This document shows, piece after piece, positions 32,639-44,425 of a stretch of 64,000 nt of DNA. Both the position numbers and the translations under genes were made by a program. The first letter of the stretch is position 1; each line of letters opens with the position of its first letter. The notes below the pieces were generated by a model. The model did no database searches and had not been told where the DNA came from. It was given only the letters and a program-made list of their open reading frames with translations. Source of the DNA: Closterium sp. NIES-65 (Eukaryota; Streptophyta; Zygnematophyceae; Desmidiales; Closteriaceae); the NCBI GenBank assembly GCA_948144175.1, contig CANXME010001986.1, positions 62,001-126,000 of the forward strand. The letters run 5' to 3'.

Positions 32639-35600
32639 ATGGCCACCCCCACTGTCCTAGCTTTTGACGCTGAGGGTAGAGCCATTGACTTTCCAGTCTG
32701 GATTGAAGACCTGCAGCTGTACTTACTGTGTGATGCGATAGATGAGGTCTCTCTCTTTGACTTTGTCTCTGGAGCTGTCCCTGCCCCTCCTGCTGATGCT
32801 GACCCCGCCGTTCGCTCCAAGTGGGCGACCCGCGATGCTGCTGCACGTCTTGCTGTGCGTCGCCACCTCCCTTCCTCCAAGCGTGCCTACTTTAGTCAGT
32901 GCAAGACCGCTCAGGCCTTGTACGACGCTGTAGTTGCACGCTACTCCTCCCCTTCCTCCGCTACGCTTAGCCGCCTCATGCTACCGTTTCTCTTCCCTGA
33001 CCTCGCTGCCTTTCCCACTGTTGCTGACCTCGTTACCCACCTCCGCGCTAGTGACGCTCGCTACCGCGCTGCCCTTCCTGCTGAGTTCCGCGCCGCAAAC
33101 CCTCCTCCCATGTACATCACTCTCTACTTTCTCGTCACTCGTCTCCCTGAGTCCCTTCGTGTAGTTAGGGACCAGTTTCTCTCTGTCTGTCCCACCACTC
33201 TCACTGTCGACCTCCTTGAGGAGTCCCTGCTAGCGGCTGAGAAGAGCATCGTCGCTGTAGGGGCCTCTCGGGGTGACCCTCGCACCCCCATTTTTGAGGG
33301 GTGTTCTCCTTCCCCCCTGCTGCCCTCTGTCGCCTCTGCCGCTGCGGCCGACCTCGCTGGTTTTGAGTCGGTTGGTGCGGCGTCTGCCCCCAGCGGTAGA
33401 CGCCGCAATGGCAAGGGCAAAGGGGGCAAGGGAGCGGGTGGAGCTAGAGGGGGCGGTGGCGGGGGAGGTGGGGGTGGCGGGGGGAGTGGGGGTGGCGGTG
33501 GAGGTGGTGGCGGGAGTGGAGGTACTAGTGGATGCGGTGGAGGCGGAGGTGGCGGCGGAGGAGGTAGCGGAGGAGGCGGGGGTGAGGGTGCCGGTGGGGG
33601 CGGTGGCGGTGGAGACGGGGGTGGCGGTGGAGGCGGGGGTGGCGGTGGCGGCGGGGGTCGGGGTGGCTCGTCTCAGCGGAGCAGCTCTGGGGGTGGTCAG
33701 CGCCAGCAGCAGCAGCAGCAGCAGCAGCCACAGCAGCAGCAGCGCTCTCGCACCGTCCCCGCCCCTCAGCAGCTCCGTGAGTGGTACTTGCAGCGTCAGC
33801 GTGGTGGTGCGTTTGGTCCCTGCCCCTACGTTCTTCGCACCGGCGACCGTGCGGGGGAGAGGTGTGGAGGCACCCACACAGCCCGCCGCTGCTTTGGCCG
33901 CCTGACCGACGCCTGGCGTCAGCAGTTTCCGGAGGCCGCTGAGATCCCCCGCTGGGGGGAGCTGTCTAGGGCTGGTGTAGCTATTTATGATCTTGACTTT
34001 GATGCTATTCTTTCTGCTATGTATGTTGTGACTAGTAGTGATGAGGATGACTGTTACCGGTGTTTCCCGCCTGACCCGGGCATTGGTACTGCTGCGTCAG
34101 GTACTCGTGAGGCTGCTGCTCTAGGTGCCAGTGCGTCTGTGCCCTCAGGTACTGGTGAGTCTGCCCTCTCAGGTACTGTGTCGGCTTCGGCCTCTCACAC
34201 CTTCACCCTTGACTCTGGAGCGTCTCGCTCCTTCTTTCAGGACCGCACCACTCTCACGCCGCTGAGTCGGCCTGTTGCGGTGTCCCTGGCTGACCCCTCT
34301 GGGGGGCCTGTCCTGTCTCGCTTCTCCACGGTCCTTCCGTGTCCGGCGGCCCCCTCTGGCACCCTGTCTGGTCTCTACCTCCCCTCGTTCTCGACGAACC
34401 TCGTGAGTGGTGCTGACCTACAGGATGTGGGTGTCCACCAGTTCACTCCTGCTCGTCAGCGGGTGACACACTGCACGGAGGCTAGCACAGGTCGCCACCT
34501 GGCTACGTTTACACGTCGGCCGGGGTCGAGCCTGTACACACTGACCACTGCTTCTCCTCCAGGTACTGACTCTGGTAGGGTCCCTTCGTCTGGTCAGGTG
34601 TTTGCTGCAGCGTCCAGGTCTGGCCCTGAGTCTGCCCCCTGTTCGTGTCGTCGTCTGTCTCACGAGACCCTCCTCTGGCACCACCGCCTTGGCCACCCCT
34701 CTCTGCTTCGGCTCAGAGGTATGGCCTCCCGTCTTCTTGTGTCTGGTCTTCCCCGGTCCCTCCCTCCCCTTCCTCAGGGCCCTGGCCCTGCCTGTGTCCC
34801 CTGTGTCGAGGGGCGCCAGCGTGCTGCCCCTCACTCCTCCCAGTTTCCTCCGACAGAGGCCCCGTTGCAGACGCTTCACATGGACGTGTGGGGCCCAGCC
34901 CGCGTCCTTGGACAGGGTCAGGAGCGCTACTTCCTGCTGGTGGTTGACGACTACTCGCGTTACACCACAGTCTTCCCCTTGCGCAGCAAGGGTGAGGTCA
35001 CTGAGGTGCTGATCGACTGGATCCGCGCGGCTCGTCTTCAGCTCAGGCAGAGCTTTGGCTCCGACTTTCTTGTGTTGCGTCTGCACTCGGACAGAGGCGG
35101 AGAGTTCTCCTCTACCCTTCTACGTACCTACTGTCGTGCGCGAGGCATCCGCCAGTCCTTCACGCTTCCGGACTCTCCGCAGCAAAATGGGATTGCTGAG
35201 CGCCGCATTGGCATGGTCATGGACGTCGCCCGTACGTCCATGATGCATGCGGCTGCCCCCCATTTTCTGTGGCCGTTTGCGGTCAGGTACGCAGCGCATC
35301 AGATCAACCTCCACCCCAGGGTCTCCAGGCCGGAGACCTCCTCAGCCCTGCTGTGGACGGGGAAGGTTGGCGATGCGTCGGCGTTCCGGGTCTGGGGATC
35401 TCGGGCGTTTGTCCGCGACCTGTCTGCGGACAAGCTGTCCCCTCGCGCTTCTCCCTGCGTCTTCCTGGGGTTCCCCCCCGGACGCCCCTGGGTGGCAGTT
35501 CTACCACCCCACCTCTCGACGTGTTCTGTCCTCCAAGGACGTCACGTTCGACGAGTCGGTACCCTACTACCGCCTCTTCCCCTACCGCACTCCTTCCCTC

Positions 35601-38573
35601 CCCCCGCCCCCGCTCTTCTTGGTACCAGGTCCCCCCCCGGTAGACCCCCTCCCCCCTCAGGGTCCTGCCCCTTCAGGTGTGTCCCAGGTAGACGCGGTCG
35701 AGCCTGTCGAGGCCACTAGTGACTCTGGTGCTGCTGCAGGTGCTGAGCCTGGGGGTGCTGGGCCAGGGGGTGCTGAGCCTGGGGGTGCGGAGCCTGGGGG
35801 TGCTGAGCCTGGGGGTGCTGAGCCTGGGGGTGCGGAGTCTGGGGGTGCGGAGTCTGGGGGTGCTGAGCCTGGGGGTGCTGAGCCTGGGGGTGCTGAGCCT
35901 GGGGGTGCTGAGCTTGGGGGTGCTGTGCCTGGGGGTGCTGTGCCTGGAGGTGCTTCGTCTCGCCGTGAGCCACTCTCCCCACAGGAGCTGCGTGAGTGGT
36001 TTCCCAGGCGCTGGAGGCGTGCTGCTGGTGCTGGAGGTTCTTCGCCTGCGGAGGGTGCCACTGCCGCGGGTCCCAGAGGTGCTCGTCTTGGGAGTACTGG
36101 AGCTGCTGGGTCTGAGGTTTCTCCTGGAGCTGGTGCTGCTGAGGGTGTTGGCACTGGGACTGCCACTGGCGGTCCGCCTGGCAGTGCTCCTGGTGGTGCT
36201 GCTGGAGGTTCTGGAGCTACTGGAGGTGCTGCTGGAGGTGCTGCTGGAGCGGGTACTCCTGCTGGGGGTACTAGTCCTGTCCCTGCTGTTTCTGGCGTCG
36301 CCGCGCGGCCCCGACCGTACTTCGTTCCGCTCCCGCAGCAGGTTCTTGGTCTTACACCTTCTCCTGGTCCTCCTCCTCCTCCCTTAGAGGGTCCGCCGCC
36401 TGTCCAGTCACAGCCACCGCTACAGCCTGCCTCCCCTTTGCCTGCTCCTTCTCCCTACGCTGGTCCGACTGGAGGTCTTACTGAGCGTCGTGAGCCTGCG
36501 TCTCGTCCTGCGTCGCCTGTTCGTACTGCGCGCGCTAGTGGTCGCGGGTCGCGTCCGCGTCCTCCTCCTGTCCCTGGCACGCACCGGATGTCACTGCGTC
36601 CGTCCACTGCTCCTCTGCGTGCCCCTTTGCCTTCTCCTCCTGCTTCCTCTCTTCCTGCTCTTGCCGACCCGGAGTCGGACTCTCTTCGTGCTGCCAGTCC
36701 TACTGTCACGCGTCTCCTTGCTACTGCTGTCACTGACCCTTCCTTCGAGTCGTCTGCTGCGTCTGCCCTTGTCATTGAGCTTTTCGACTTTGCTGCGCGC
36801 TGTCGTCTAGACTACGCTGCCAGTCTTGTCGCTGAGTCTGAGTCTGCCTGTCCTCCGTCCGTCGGGGGTGAGTGTGCCCTTGGCACGGACGTCCTTGAGG
36901 ACAGGCAGGAGGAGTTCCAGTGTCTGGTTGCCGCTTCACCTCATCTCGCGTCTGTACTGCTAGCCCCTGAGGGAGACCCGGATGCACCAGACATCCCGAC
37001 TCCGCGCTCTTACGCGGAGGCGATAGAGGGTCCCTACTCCTCTCACTGGCAGGCAGCTATGGATGCAGAGATGGCTTCCTGGAAGTCCACAGGCACCTAC
37101 GTTGACGCTGTTCCCCCTCCTGGGGCGAACATAGTCAGTGGCATGTGGATTTTCAGGGTGAAGCGGCCGCCGGGTTCTCCGCCTGTCTTCAAGGCGCGTT
37201 ACGTGGCTCGTGGCTTCAGTCAGCGGCAGGGGGTTGACTACTTTCAGACCTTCTCCCCCACCCCGAAGATGACCACTCTTCGGGTTCTACTGCACGTTGC
37301 TGCTCACCGTGACTACGAGCTCCACTCTCTCGACTTCAGCACCGCTTTCTTGCAGGGCAGCCTGCACGAGGAGATCTGGCTGCGCCGTCCACCTGGCTTC
37401 ACTGGGTCTTTCCCTCCTGGTACCCAGTGGAGTCTTCGGCGTCCAGTCTACGGTCTCCGCCAGGCGCCACGTGAGTGGCACGACACACTGAGGACTACGC
37501 TCGCGGCACTTGGGTTTGCTCCGTCTACTGCCGACCCGTCGCTGTTTCTGCGCACCGACACCTCGCTGCCGCTGTTCTATATCCTCGTGTACGTCGACGA
37601 CTTGGTCTTTGCCACAGCTGACACTGCTGGACTCGCCCACATGAAGTCCGAGCTGCAGAAGAGACACACGTGCACTGACCTGGGTGAACTGCGTAGCTAC
37701 CTTGGCTTGCAGATCACCCGGGACAGAGCACGCCGCACCATTACCCTGACTCAGTCACACATGGTGCAGCAGGTCCTTCAGCGCTTCGGCTTCACGTACT
37801 CCTCGCCTCAGGCCACTCCTCTGCCTACTCGCCACTCGCTCTCAGCTCTGCCTTCGGATGAGTCCGTAGAGTCGAGTGGCCCGTACCCAGAGCTTGTTGG
37901 CTGCCTCATGTACCTGATGACCTGCACACGACCTGACCTTGCATACCCTCTTAGCATTCTCGCACGCTATGTTGCTCCTGGGAGACACCGACCAGAGCAC
38001 ATGGCTGCAGCGAAGAGGGTGTTGCGCTACTTGTGCAGTACGTCGGGCATGGGGCTAGTGCTTGGAGGGCGCAGTCCGGTGGTCCTCACTGGGCACGCAG
38101 ACGCTTCTTGGGCTGACGACCAGGCTACGCAGCGGTCGTCACAGGGTTACACCTTCAGCCTTGGTTCCGGCTCTGTTTCGTGGCGGGCTACCCGCTCGTC
38201 TTCTGTTCTCGGCTCCAGTTGTGAGGCTGAGATCTACGCTGGGGCCATGGCTGCACAGGAGTTACGCTGGCTCACCTACTTGCTGACCGACCTTGGAGAG
38301 CAGCCTCGTTCTCCTCCTGTCCTGTACGTAGACAACAAGGCTATGCTGGCCTTGTGTCGAGAGCAGCGACTGGAGCACAGAACGAAGCACATTGCTCTCC
38401 GCTACTTTCTTGCTCGTGAGCTACAGCAGCGTGGACAGTTGCGACTTGCGTACGTGGCCTCTGAGGCCAACACTGCTGATGTCTTCACCAAGGCACTTGC
38501 GCCTTGTGATCATCAGCGTTGTTGCACGCAGTTGGGTCTTGTGCCTGTCTTGCCTCACTTGCTCTCCTCTTGA
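32639..38573 (+). pseudogene. Copia-A3 gag-pol region (broken about once)
   Basis: Same parts as A1 and A2: gag, poly-Gly, poly-Gln, knuckle, protease, integrase, repeat linker, reverse transcriptase, RNase H, with high similarity throughout. Confidence 0.93.
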
Positions 38574-38785
38574 CCTTGCTTGTACCTTCGCCTATATATA
38601 CTCTTGCTCTTGCTTGCTTGACTCTTGTATATCTCTATATATGATCCTGCATGTGAACTGGCCTTCTGGCCTTTGAACTTGTGCTCGGAATGCGTGGTGA
38701 CTTTGTGATCCACCCTGAGCTTTGCTTTGCTTTGCTTGACTGGTCTTGTGACCCCTTGCTCTCCCCCACTTTGCCTATGGGGGTG

Positions 38786-38917
38786 TGTCAGAACATTATA
38801 GCTTACTTATTTGTGTAGGCTATAGTGGGGTATCCCTTAGGGGGTACAACCCAATTAGGGTTGCCTATTTGTACTCACTTCGTTCATAGTCATTTCATTC
38901 TCGTTCATATTCTCTCA
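38786..38917 (+). repeat. Copia-A3 3' LTR
   Basis: 132 bp, one difference from the 5' LTR. Confidence 0.96.
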
Positions 38918-38922
38918 TGCAG

Positions 38923-40551
38923 TATGACATTCGTCTCTCGTGACTGAAGTTGCACTACTCCTTGTCGTCGTGTGCGCAGGTTCTGATTATTGGCGACAGT
39001 GATGACGACTTCTCGTTGAAGTTGGTGCTCGCGTTGAACGAAACTTCCTGAAGAGCACATATGTTGTCCGCAGCAACTGTCCAAGAACCATGTATCCTTC
39101 CCGGACGGCTCGCTTTGAGCGATGGTGGCGTACGTCGGGTTTGGTTGAAGTGACTCGCGGCGAGGCGTGCTGTTGTCGAGTTGTTCTTCTAGTGAGTAAT
39201 ATGGTGGTGACTCGGTTACACAGGAGTCACTCAGCCTTGCCATGCAACTGACGATGTTTCTTGTTCCTTTTGCGGGTTGTCCCGTTGATGTTGTTGAGAC
39301 TTGTACTGAAGTTGTCGGATTTGCTTGCGTTGAGGCGACTTGACTGCTTGAAGGGCGAAGTTGGCGTTGGGGCGACGTTGACTGTTGTCGATTCGGGCAG
39401 TGCGTACGAGGATGCCCTGAAGTCTTGCAGAGGTGGCAGAACGGAGGTACGATTTTCGGTCGATTGTTGTTGTTGTTGTGGCGTTGTTGAGTGTGAAACG
39501 CGAATTCGGGCATTGATACCTTTCTCTTGTGTCGTTCTTCTTGCAGGTCCATGTCTTGCTGTTTGGCGTGGATTTCGGTGCAAAGTGTTGCTTCAGAGAT
39601 TTTCCCGTGGGCTCGTAGTATGGCGCGAGTGGAGCGCCAGTGAGGACCAAGACCGCCGATGACAACCGTGACGAAGGCGTCCTCTTAAATGGATCCTCCG
39701 CGTCGAAGAAGCTTGTCGTGCAGCTCGCGGCAGCGACTGATATACGCCATTCCCTTCTCGCCTGGTTTCATTTCGATTGTTGTCAGCTGCGCCATTAACC
39801 GACTTTGGTTTACGCTGTCTATTGCTTGATACAGGCTCTTCAAGTGATTGTACGCGAGCTCCGCGGAGTTGCCGTAGCCTCAGTAAGACCGTATGTTTTG
39901 TTGTTGAGTTGGAGTGATGTTCCTCAGTAGTATCGTGTACGCCATCATCGATTGATAGGTGTACTGCTGTTTCTCATATTGTGTGCCGTTTGTTGGGTAT
40001 GGCAGGGACCCGTCGAAGAAGCCAAGGATTTGCGCTCCTTCCATCATCAGCTCGAATTCGAACGACCAGGTAAAGAAATCCTTCCCGACGAAGGGTTTTG
40101 TCGTTTGCAGTTTTAGAACGTACGTGAACTGCGACGGAACTTGTAGTGCGTCCAACGTTCTCTCTTGTCCCGGTGCAGGTTGTGGTTGTGGCATGATGCT
40201 AACGGAGCCGCGCTGGGGCTCGTACGAAGCGAAGGTAGATTGCTGTTGTTGATTCCCGCGTGCGTAGGATGAGCCATCGAGACTCATGGGCGTCACGTTG
40301 TTGTTGTTGTTGCTGTTGTTTGATTGCGCAGGTGCTCCTTGCTGATGCTGCTCGTAGAAGGACATGAAGGAGAAGAACTTCTCCATCATGCTTGGATCGA
40401 AGCCCGCGCCTTGGTTTGCGGGTGTTTCAGTAGACCCAGCTGCCGGTCTCGTTGTTGTGCCTTCCTCTGTACATAGGCCAGAGGCAGGAGGTGGAGTAGG
40501 AATAGTACCAGGAGAGCCGTTGGAGGAGCTCCTCTCCTTTCTGGTAGACAT
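38923..40551 (-). pseudogene. Copia-B gag and protease part (fossil)
   Basis: Gag-like N-terminus (begins MSTRKERSSS, Q/N-rich patches), a CCHC zinc knuckle (CHLCKTSGHPRTHC, about 39398-39441) and a protease-like region (WFLDSCCGQHMC) near 39040-39090. Several breaks. Copia-A3 is inserted just downstream. Confidence 0.8.
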
Positions 40552-40612
40552 GTCTTTTGGTGCATTAGGTGTTAAGGAGAAATAATTTTAACCCTAACCA
40601 GCTCTCATACCA

Positions 40613-41049
40613 TGTTGGGCTGAGTGCCCCTTAGGATCTTTGGTAGGGTTAAACTCTGAGTAAAGTGATGTAGTAGCGGAAGCATTTAAATGAAGTCCTT
40701 GAACCACCTTGCACTGGTATGTGAGGGCAAAGTAAGTTATCTAAAACAAGCAAGTACAAAGGTTTATATAAGAGTACAAATAATACGAAGAGATATAATT
40801 AAACTGCTTTACTGTTGCGGTTCGATACAGTGCAACTCAGGCAACTGCTCAATGTCGAGTCAGTTGTGTGTCCTTGTTGTCGCGCTGCATTTGTCAAGTC
40901 AAAGATCGCTGACCTTTGACTTTCGGGTAACCTCCAGCGGTTACTTCAACCTCCGAGGGTTGACTCGCTGGTACCTCGATATGCTCTGCTTCGCTTGTGC
41001 CTTGGTGTTTCGACACGACAGAGGCGCTTAAGATTGTTTGTTCCCAACA
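40613..41049 (-). repeat. Copia-B 5' LTR (437 bp)
   Basis: Uninterrupted LTR, TGTTGGG...CCCAACA. It pairs with the split copy at 9558-9664 plus 20240-20568. Confidence 0.95.
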
Positions 41050-41054
41050 CGGGG

Positions 41055-41354
41055 CATGCTTCTGCTAGCATACCTGAAGGCTAGGGTAGGCGGGTAGGAG
41101 GGTCAAGGGAAGGCGGGAGGGAAGGTTGCTGGCTGCAACTGGCATAGCAAGAAGCTTTGGTCCTTAGGCTGCTGGCTGGAATGCACCAAAAGGAGAGAAC
41201 CAGTGAGGAGGGGCTGTAAGGAGTCTCACAAGTTGGGCTTCGCAGATGGAGACGTTTGGCAAGGCAGTCTGCCCGCAATCCTGTTTGGTACACCTTTTGA
41301 GAATTCAGGTCTCAGTACTATACCTTTCCTGAATATTCAGATTGTTTCATATAA
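41055..41354 (+). repeat. Decayed third copy of the helicase gene's 3' end
   Basis: About 41078-41200 aligns with the exon 10 end and its flank (9245-9415): KARVGG-coding stretch, then the LAEQE...LLAA stretch, with losses. It lies directly beyond the right target duplication of Copia-B. 41201-41354 shows nothing recognisable. Confidence 0.8.
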
Positions 41355-41744
41355 GGGTACATTCCGCTGTGGATTTATGTCACAATCGATATGTCTCAAT
41401 CCACTTTCCGTCGAGCCGCGCCCAATTTTCCTGAATCTGCATGTCCCAATCGATCAATGTATTGCGACTCATCCGTGTGATGCGAAAATTATCAGCGACC
41501 CCTGCTGATTGGTCACCGTCCATCCTGGCCCACATTCCCGCCAAAAGCACAAACACCCCCGAACCCCGTCAACTGGGGGAAACACAAATCCCCTCGGCGC
41601 ACTCCCCGAAGATACACAACATAGCCGCGCTGCCAATAATTGCGACATCTGGTACTATAGTGGTATGCACCAGACATAAGGAGCTAGTATAAACCACAAA
41701 CACACGTACTGGAATTAACGGCTTGCGCGCACTGTCCACCAGAC

Positions 41745-43040
41745 ATGGCTGAGCCACGAACCATCCCATTCATCCTACGGCTCCTCGTCGCCTGGATAAC
41801 CTACTACTACACAATCTTCCACGACAATGTCTCCGAGAGCTTCGTAGGCCTGATAGAGTCTGGCGTCTTCGAGGACGACGAAGAGCAGTCCTCGTCCTGC
41901 GGGAGCGATTACGGCGACAACCGCCGTCATAGAGCGCGGATACGAAAGCGGAAACACGCTCTGTGGGTTGAAGACCTGCAACACATGCGCGAGAACGACT
42001 TTCAGGATCTCTTCAGGATCAACCGTTCAATTCTGGAGCACATTGTGGCAGGGATGCAACACTACCTTGAGCCGATTGTGCAACGATCCATACTCACCAT
42101 GTACACTGCAGTGCTGATCCCTATCAAATACCTGGCATCTGGAATATCGTACGTAGACATCTCGTACCTGTTCGGCATCTCCAAAACTCTCTGCCACGAG
42201 GTGGTCGACGTGTTCCTCTCGCACTTCCCCTCCGTCTTCAAGGCCGCCTGGGTGCGGTTCCCCACCCGTGAAGAGCTTCCAGAGATGGCGCGGGAGTTTG
42301 CAGCCGTCAAGGGTGTACCTGCTGTGGTGGGTGCTGTGGACGGCACTCACATACACATGAAGGGGATGGAGGGGCACAGGACAGAATACTGGACAAGGAA
42401 ATCCGCATATGCTGTACAACTCCAGGTCACATGTGACGCACGAGGGAGAATATGGGACTACCTTATCGGGTATCCCGGTAGCGCTGACGACATGCGTGTT
42501 TTCAAGGAGTCTGCATTACTTGAGCGGTTACAGAACGGGGACATAGCCCCATACCAGATCGTTGGCGATGCGGCCTACCCACTACGGGAGTACTGCCTAA
42601 CACCCCTGCATGCCCCACGAGGAGAGGACCTCATGGACGACTGGGCACAAACTTTCAACTACTGCCAAAGCGCCACACGCATGGCCGTCGAGAGATGCAT
42701 TGGCGCGTTCAAGGGGAGATGGCGCATCTTCGGCCAGCGCAACGACTGCAGGCTGTGGCGCTTACTCGCCGGGGCCGCGTGTTGTATCATCCTGCACAAC
42801 ATGTGTGAAGACATGCAGGATGTCAGGCGGCGCAACATGGCATGGGCGAACATACCACGCAACCGAGATCCGTGGTGGACGCGGGGTGCTGTCGCGGCAT
42901 TCAAATGGGAACCGTGCGATCCCCCTACACAACAAGCACTCAGGGAAAGGCGAAAACGACTAGGGGAGGCGCTGCAGTCATCTTACGCTAATCGTCGGCG
43001 CCGCGAACCCATACTTCCACATCCTCATCCGCCGGCATAG
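41745..43040 (+). CDS. PIF/Harbinger DDE transposase
   Basis: 431 residues, single open frame. Helix-turn-helix-like block (ISYLFGISKTLCHEVVD, ~135-160), then the DDE_Tnp_4 nuclease core with Asp199 (GAVDGTHIH), the conserved YPGSADDMRVF block (248-253), Asp275 (VGDAAYPL) and Glu316 (AVERCIGAFKGRW). These enzymes cut at TWA sites together with a Myb-like partner. The extreme N-terminus is hydrophobic, but nuclear action is expected. Length is normal for an intact Harbinger transposase. Its last ~50 bp overlap the 3' end of the opposing gene. Confidence 0.94.
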   Translation: MAEPRTIPFILRLLVAWITYYYTIFHDNVSESFVGLIESGVFEDDEEQSSSCGSDYGDNRRHRARIRKRKHALWVEDLQHMRENDFQDLFRINRSILEHIVAGMQHYLEPIVQRSILTMYTAVLIPIKYLASGISYVDISYLFGISKTLCHEVVDVFLSHFPSVFKAAWVRFPTREELPEMAREFAAVKGVPAVVGAVDGTHIHMKGMEGHRTEYWTRKSAYAVQLQVTCDARGRIWDYLIGYPGSADDMRVFKESALLERLQNGDIAPYQIVGDAAYPLREYCLTPLHAPRGEDLMDDWAQTFNYCQSATRMAVERCIGAFKGRWRIFGQRNDCRLWRLLAGAACCIILHNMCEDMQDVRRRNMAWANIPRNRDPWWTRGAVAAFKWEPCDPPTQQALRERRKRLGEALQSSYANRRRREPILPHPHPPA

Positions 43041-44425
43041 CGGTGTCGCCGTCGCCCTCGTCCACACGCGTCCGTGCGGTTTCGGGAGCAGGCGCGGACT
43101 CCCCGCGTGGCGGCGGTGGAGAGAATTCATGGGGCGTGCGGTGCACATCCGGGGGAGCCGACTCTGTCATACGCTCACAGGCAAGTCTGAGATCTTGCGC
43201 CATCCATTCACGGACGAGGCCTTCGATGCGGTTCATAGCGTCGCCATGGCAGTCCTTGATGGTGGCAGATACGAACATGGCCGCTTGCATGGTGGCCGTC
43301 TCATGCACCCGGGCACGCCTCGGTGTGGCAGGAGTCGTTGGCGGAGGAGCTGCGACATAGCAGGGACATTCGCATTAGTGTTAGCTCATAGAATAACCCG
43401 TTGTCGGTGTGCGTTGCATGCATGTTTTTTTTTAAATTAAATTGTTCAAGAAACAACGTGGACGAGAACCACAACGCGAGCGATAAATCTTCGGACTCAC
43501 CAGTGAAACAAGGGGTTGACGTGCCTGGCTGGGACGATTGCGGAACCTCCATGCCTGCCGGGACGTTGACGTTATTCGCGCCACCTCCGTCCACGGCATG
43601 AGGTGCGGCTGCGGCGGTGTCCTGGTTGTGCAGGTCAACGTACGGGTACCAAGGTGGTTTCTCCACGGAGCCGTTGCCCGACCCCTCGTCGGCCTTCTTA
43701 TACTCACGCCATAGCACTATTAGGTTACGCCACTGTTTCTGGAGCGCGTTGACACCCCGGATCCATCCGGGGTTCGACTCCTTGATATGTGCGAGTAGCC
43801 GCGCCCAGTACTGGGTACCCTGTTTCCCCTTGAGGGGCTCGAGCTCCTCCTTGAGAAACCACTTTGCCGCAGCGAAGATGGTGCTCTCCTTGTCAGACCA
43901 TAAACCGCGCTCGACAGGTGCAGTAGCCCGTTTCTTACGCGGCTCCGGGCGCGCTGCAGGTTGCGCCGCCTTGCCTTTGCCCTTATCAGACGCGGCCTTG
44001 CGTGCGGTTTTCCGTTTCGGCGGCGGGGCTCGCGGCTGTGCTTCCTCGGTGTCGTCGTCCTCGGTGTCATCGGCGTCCTCCTCGTCGTCGTCGTCGCTTG
44101 GCGACATTCCTTGGTCCTCAGGTTCGTCGTCCTCGTCGTCGGAGGCAAAGTCGTCGTCGCCTTCGTCGTCGTCGTCATCTGCTACGTGTTCCTCCACGGC
44201 GGGCCGGTGTGTTGCCGCCGTCCTGGTAGGCTGACGACGCATACGCGACGGCCCAGCCGTAGGCGACGGTGCAGTAGACCCCTGGCCGTCAAGAACGGGT
44301 GGCGCGGACAAGCCCCTGGGGTGACGGCCGTTGGCGATTTGCTGGTTCATCCAACGGATGTACGGGATTTCGTTTAAGTCCTTGGGGCAGTCATTAAGAG
44401 CATGCCCCTTGCGCTTACGAGCCAT
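42988..44425 (-). CDS. Harbinger Myb/SANT-like DNA-binding protein (two exons)
   Basis: Exons 44425-43501 and 43349-42988 (GT-AG intron, phase 1), 428 residues. N-terminus MARKRKGHALND, then a long acidic Asp/Glu run and basic patches, then a trihelix/Myb-like domain (about 190-265) with tryptophans in GLWSDKESTIFAAAKWF, YWARLLAHI, WRNLIVLWREYKK. The C-terminal exon is helical (ETATMQAAMFVSATIKDCHG). In PIF/Harbinger elements this second protein helps the transposase enter the nucleus and bind the ends. Position and convergent orientation fit that role. Confidence 0.88.

Larger units (their letters stand above)
31518..38917 (+). mobile_element. Copia-A3: young Ty1/copia element
   Basis: LTRs 31518-31649 and 38786-38917 (132 bp, one difference). 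Target duplication TGCAG (31513-31517; 38918-38922). Primer-binding site TGGAATCAGAGC at 31650-31661. Inserted in Copia-B between its protease and integrase parts, opposite orientation. Same family as A1 and A2; the coding region looks broken about once. Confidence 0.96.
9558..41049 (-). mobile_element. Copia-B: old Ty1/copia LTR retrotransposon carrying three nested insertions
   Basis: A 31.5-kb block bounded by LTRs that start TGTTGGG and end CCCAACA, flanked by the 5-bp duplication CGGGG (9553-9557 and 41050-41054). Removing the nested pogo-like element and Copia-A2 and A3 leaves about 6.1 kb, a normal copia length. Orientation is minus: 5' LTR at 40613-41049, primer-binding site TGGTATGAGAGC at 40601-40612 (initiator tRNA-Met type), purine-rich tract by the 3' LTR at about 20569-20582. 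Parts in order: gag with zinc knuckle, protease, integrase, reverse transcriptase, RNase H, the copia order. LTRs differ by roughly a dozen changes in about 435 bp (near 3%). The coding region is broken in several places besides the insertions. Confidence 0.93.

Noticed and set aside
40690-41031. 113-codon plus-strand frame
   Set aside because: Lies entirely in the Copia-B LTR.
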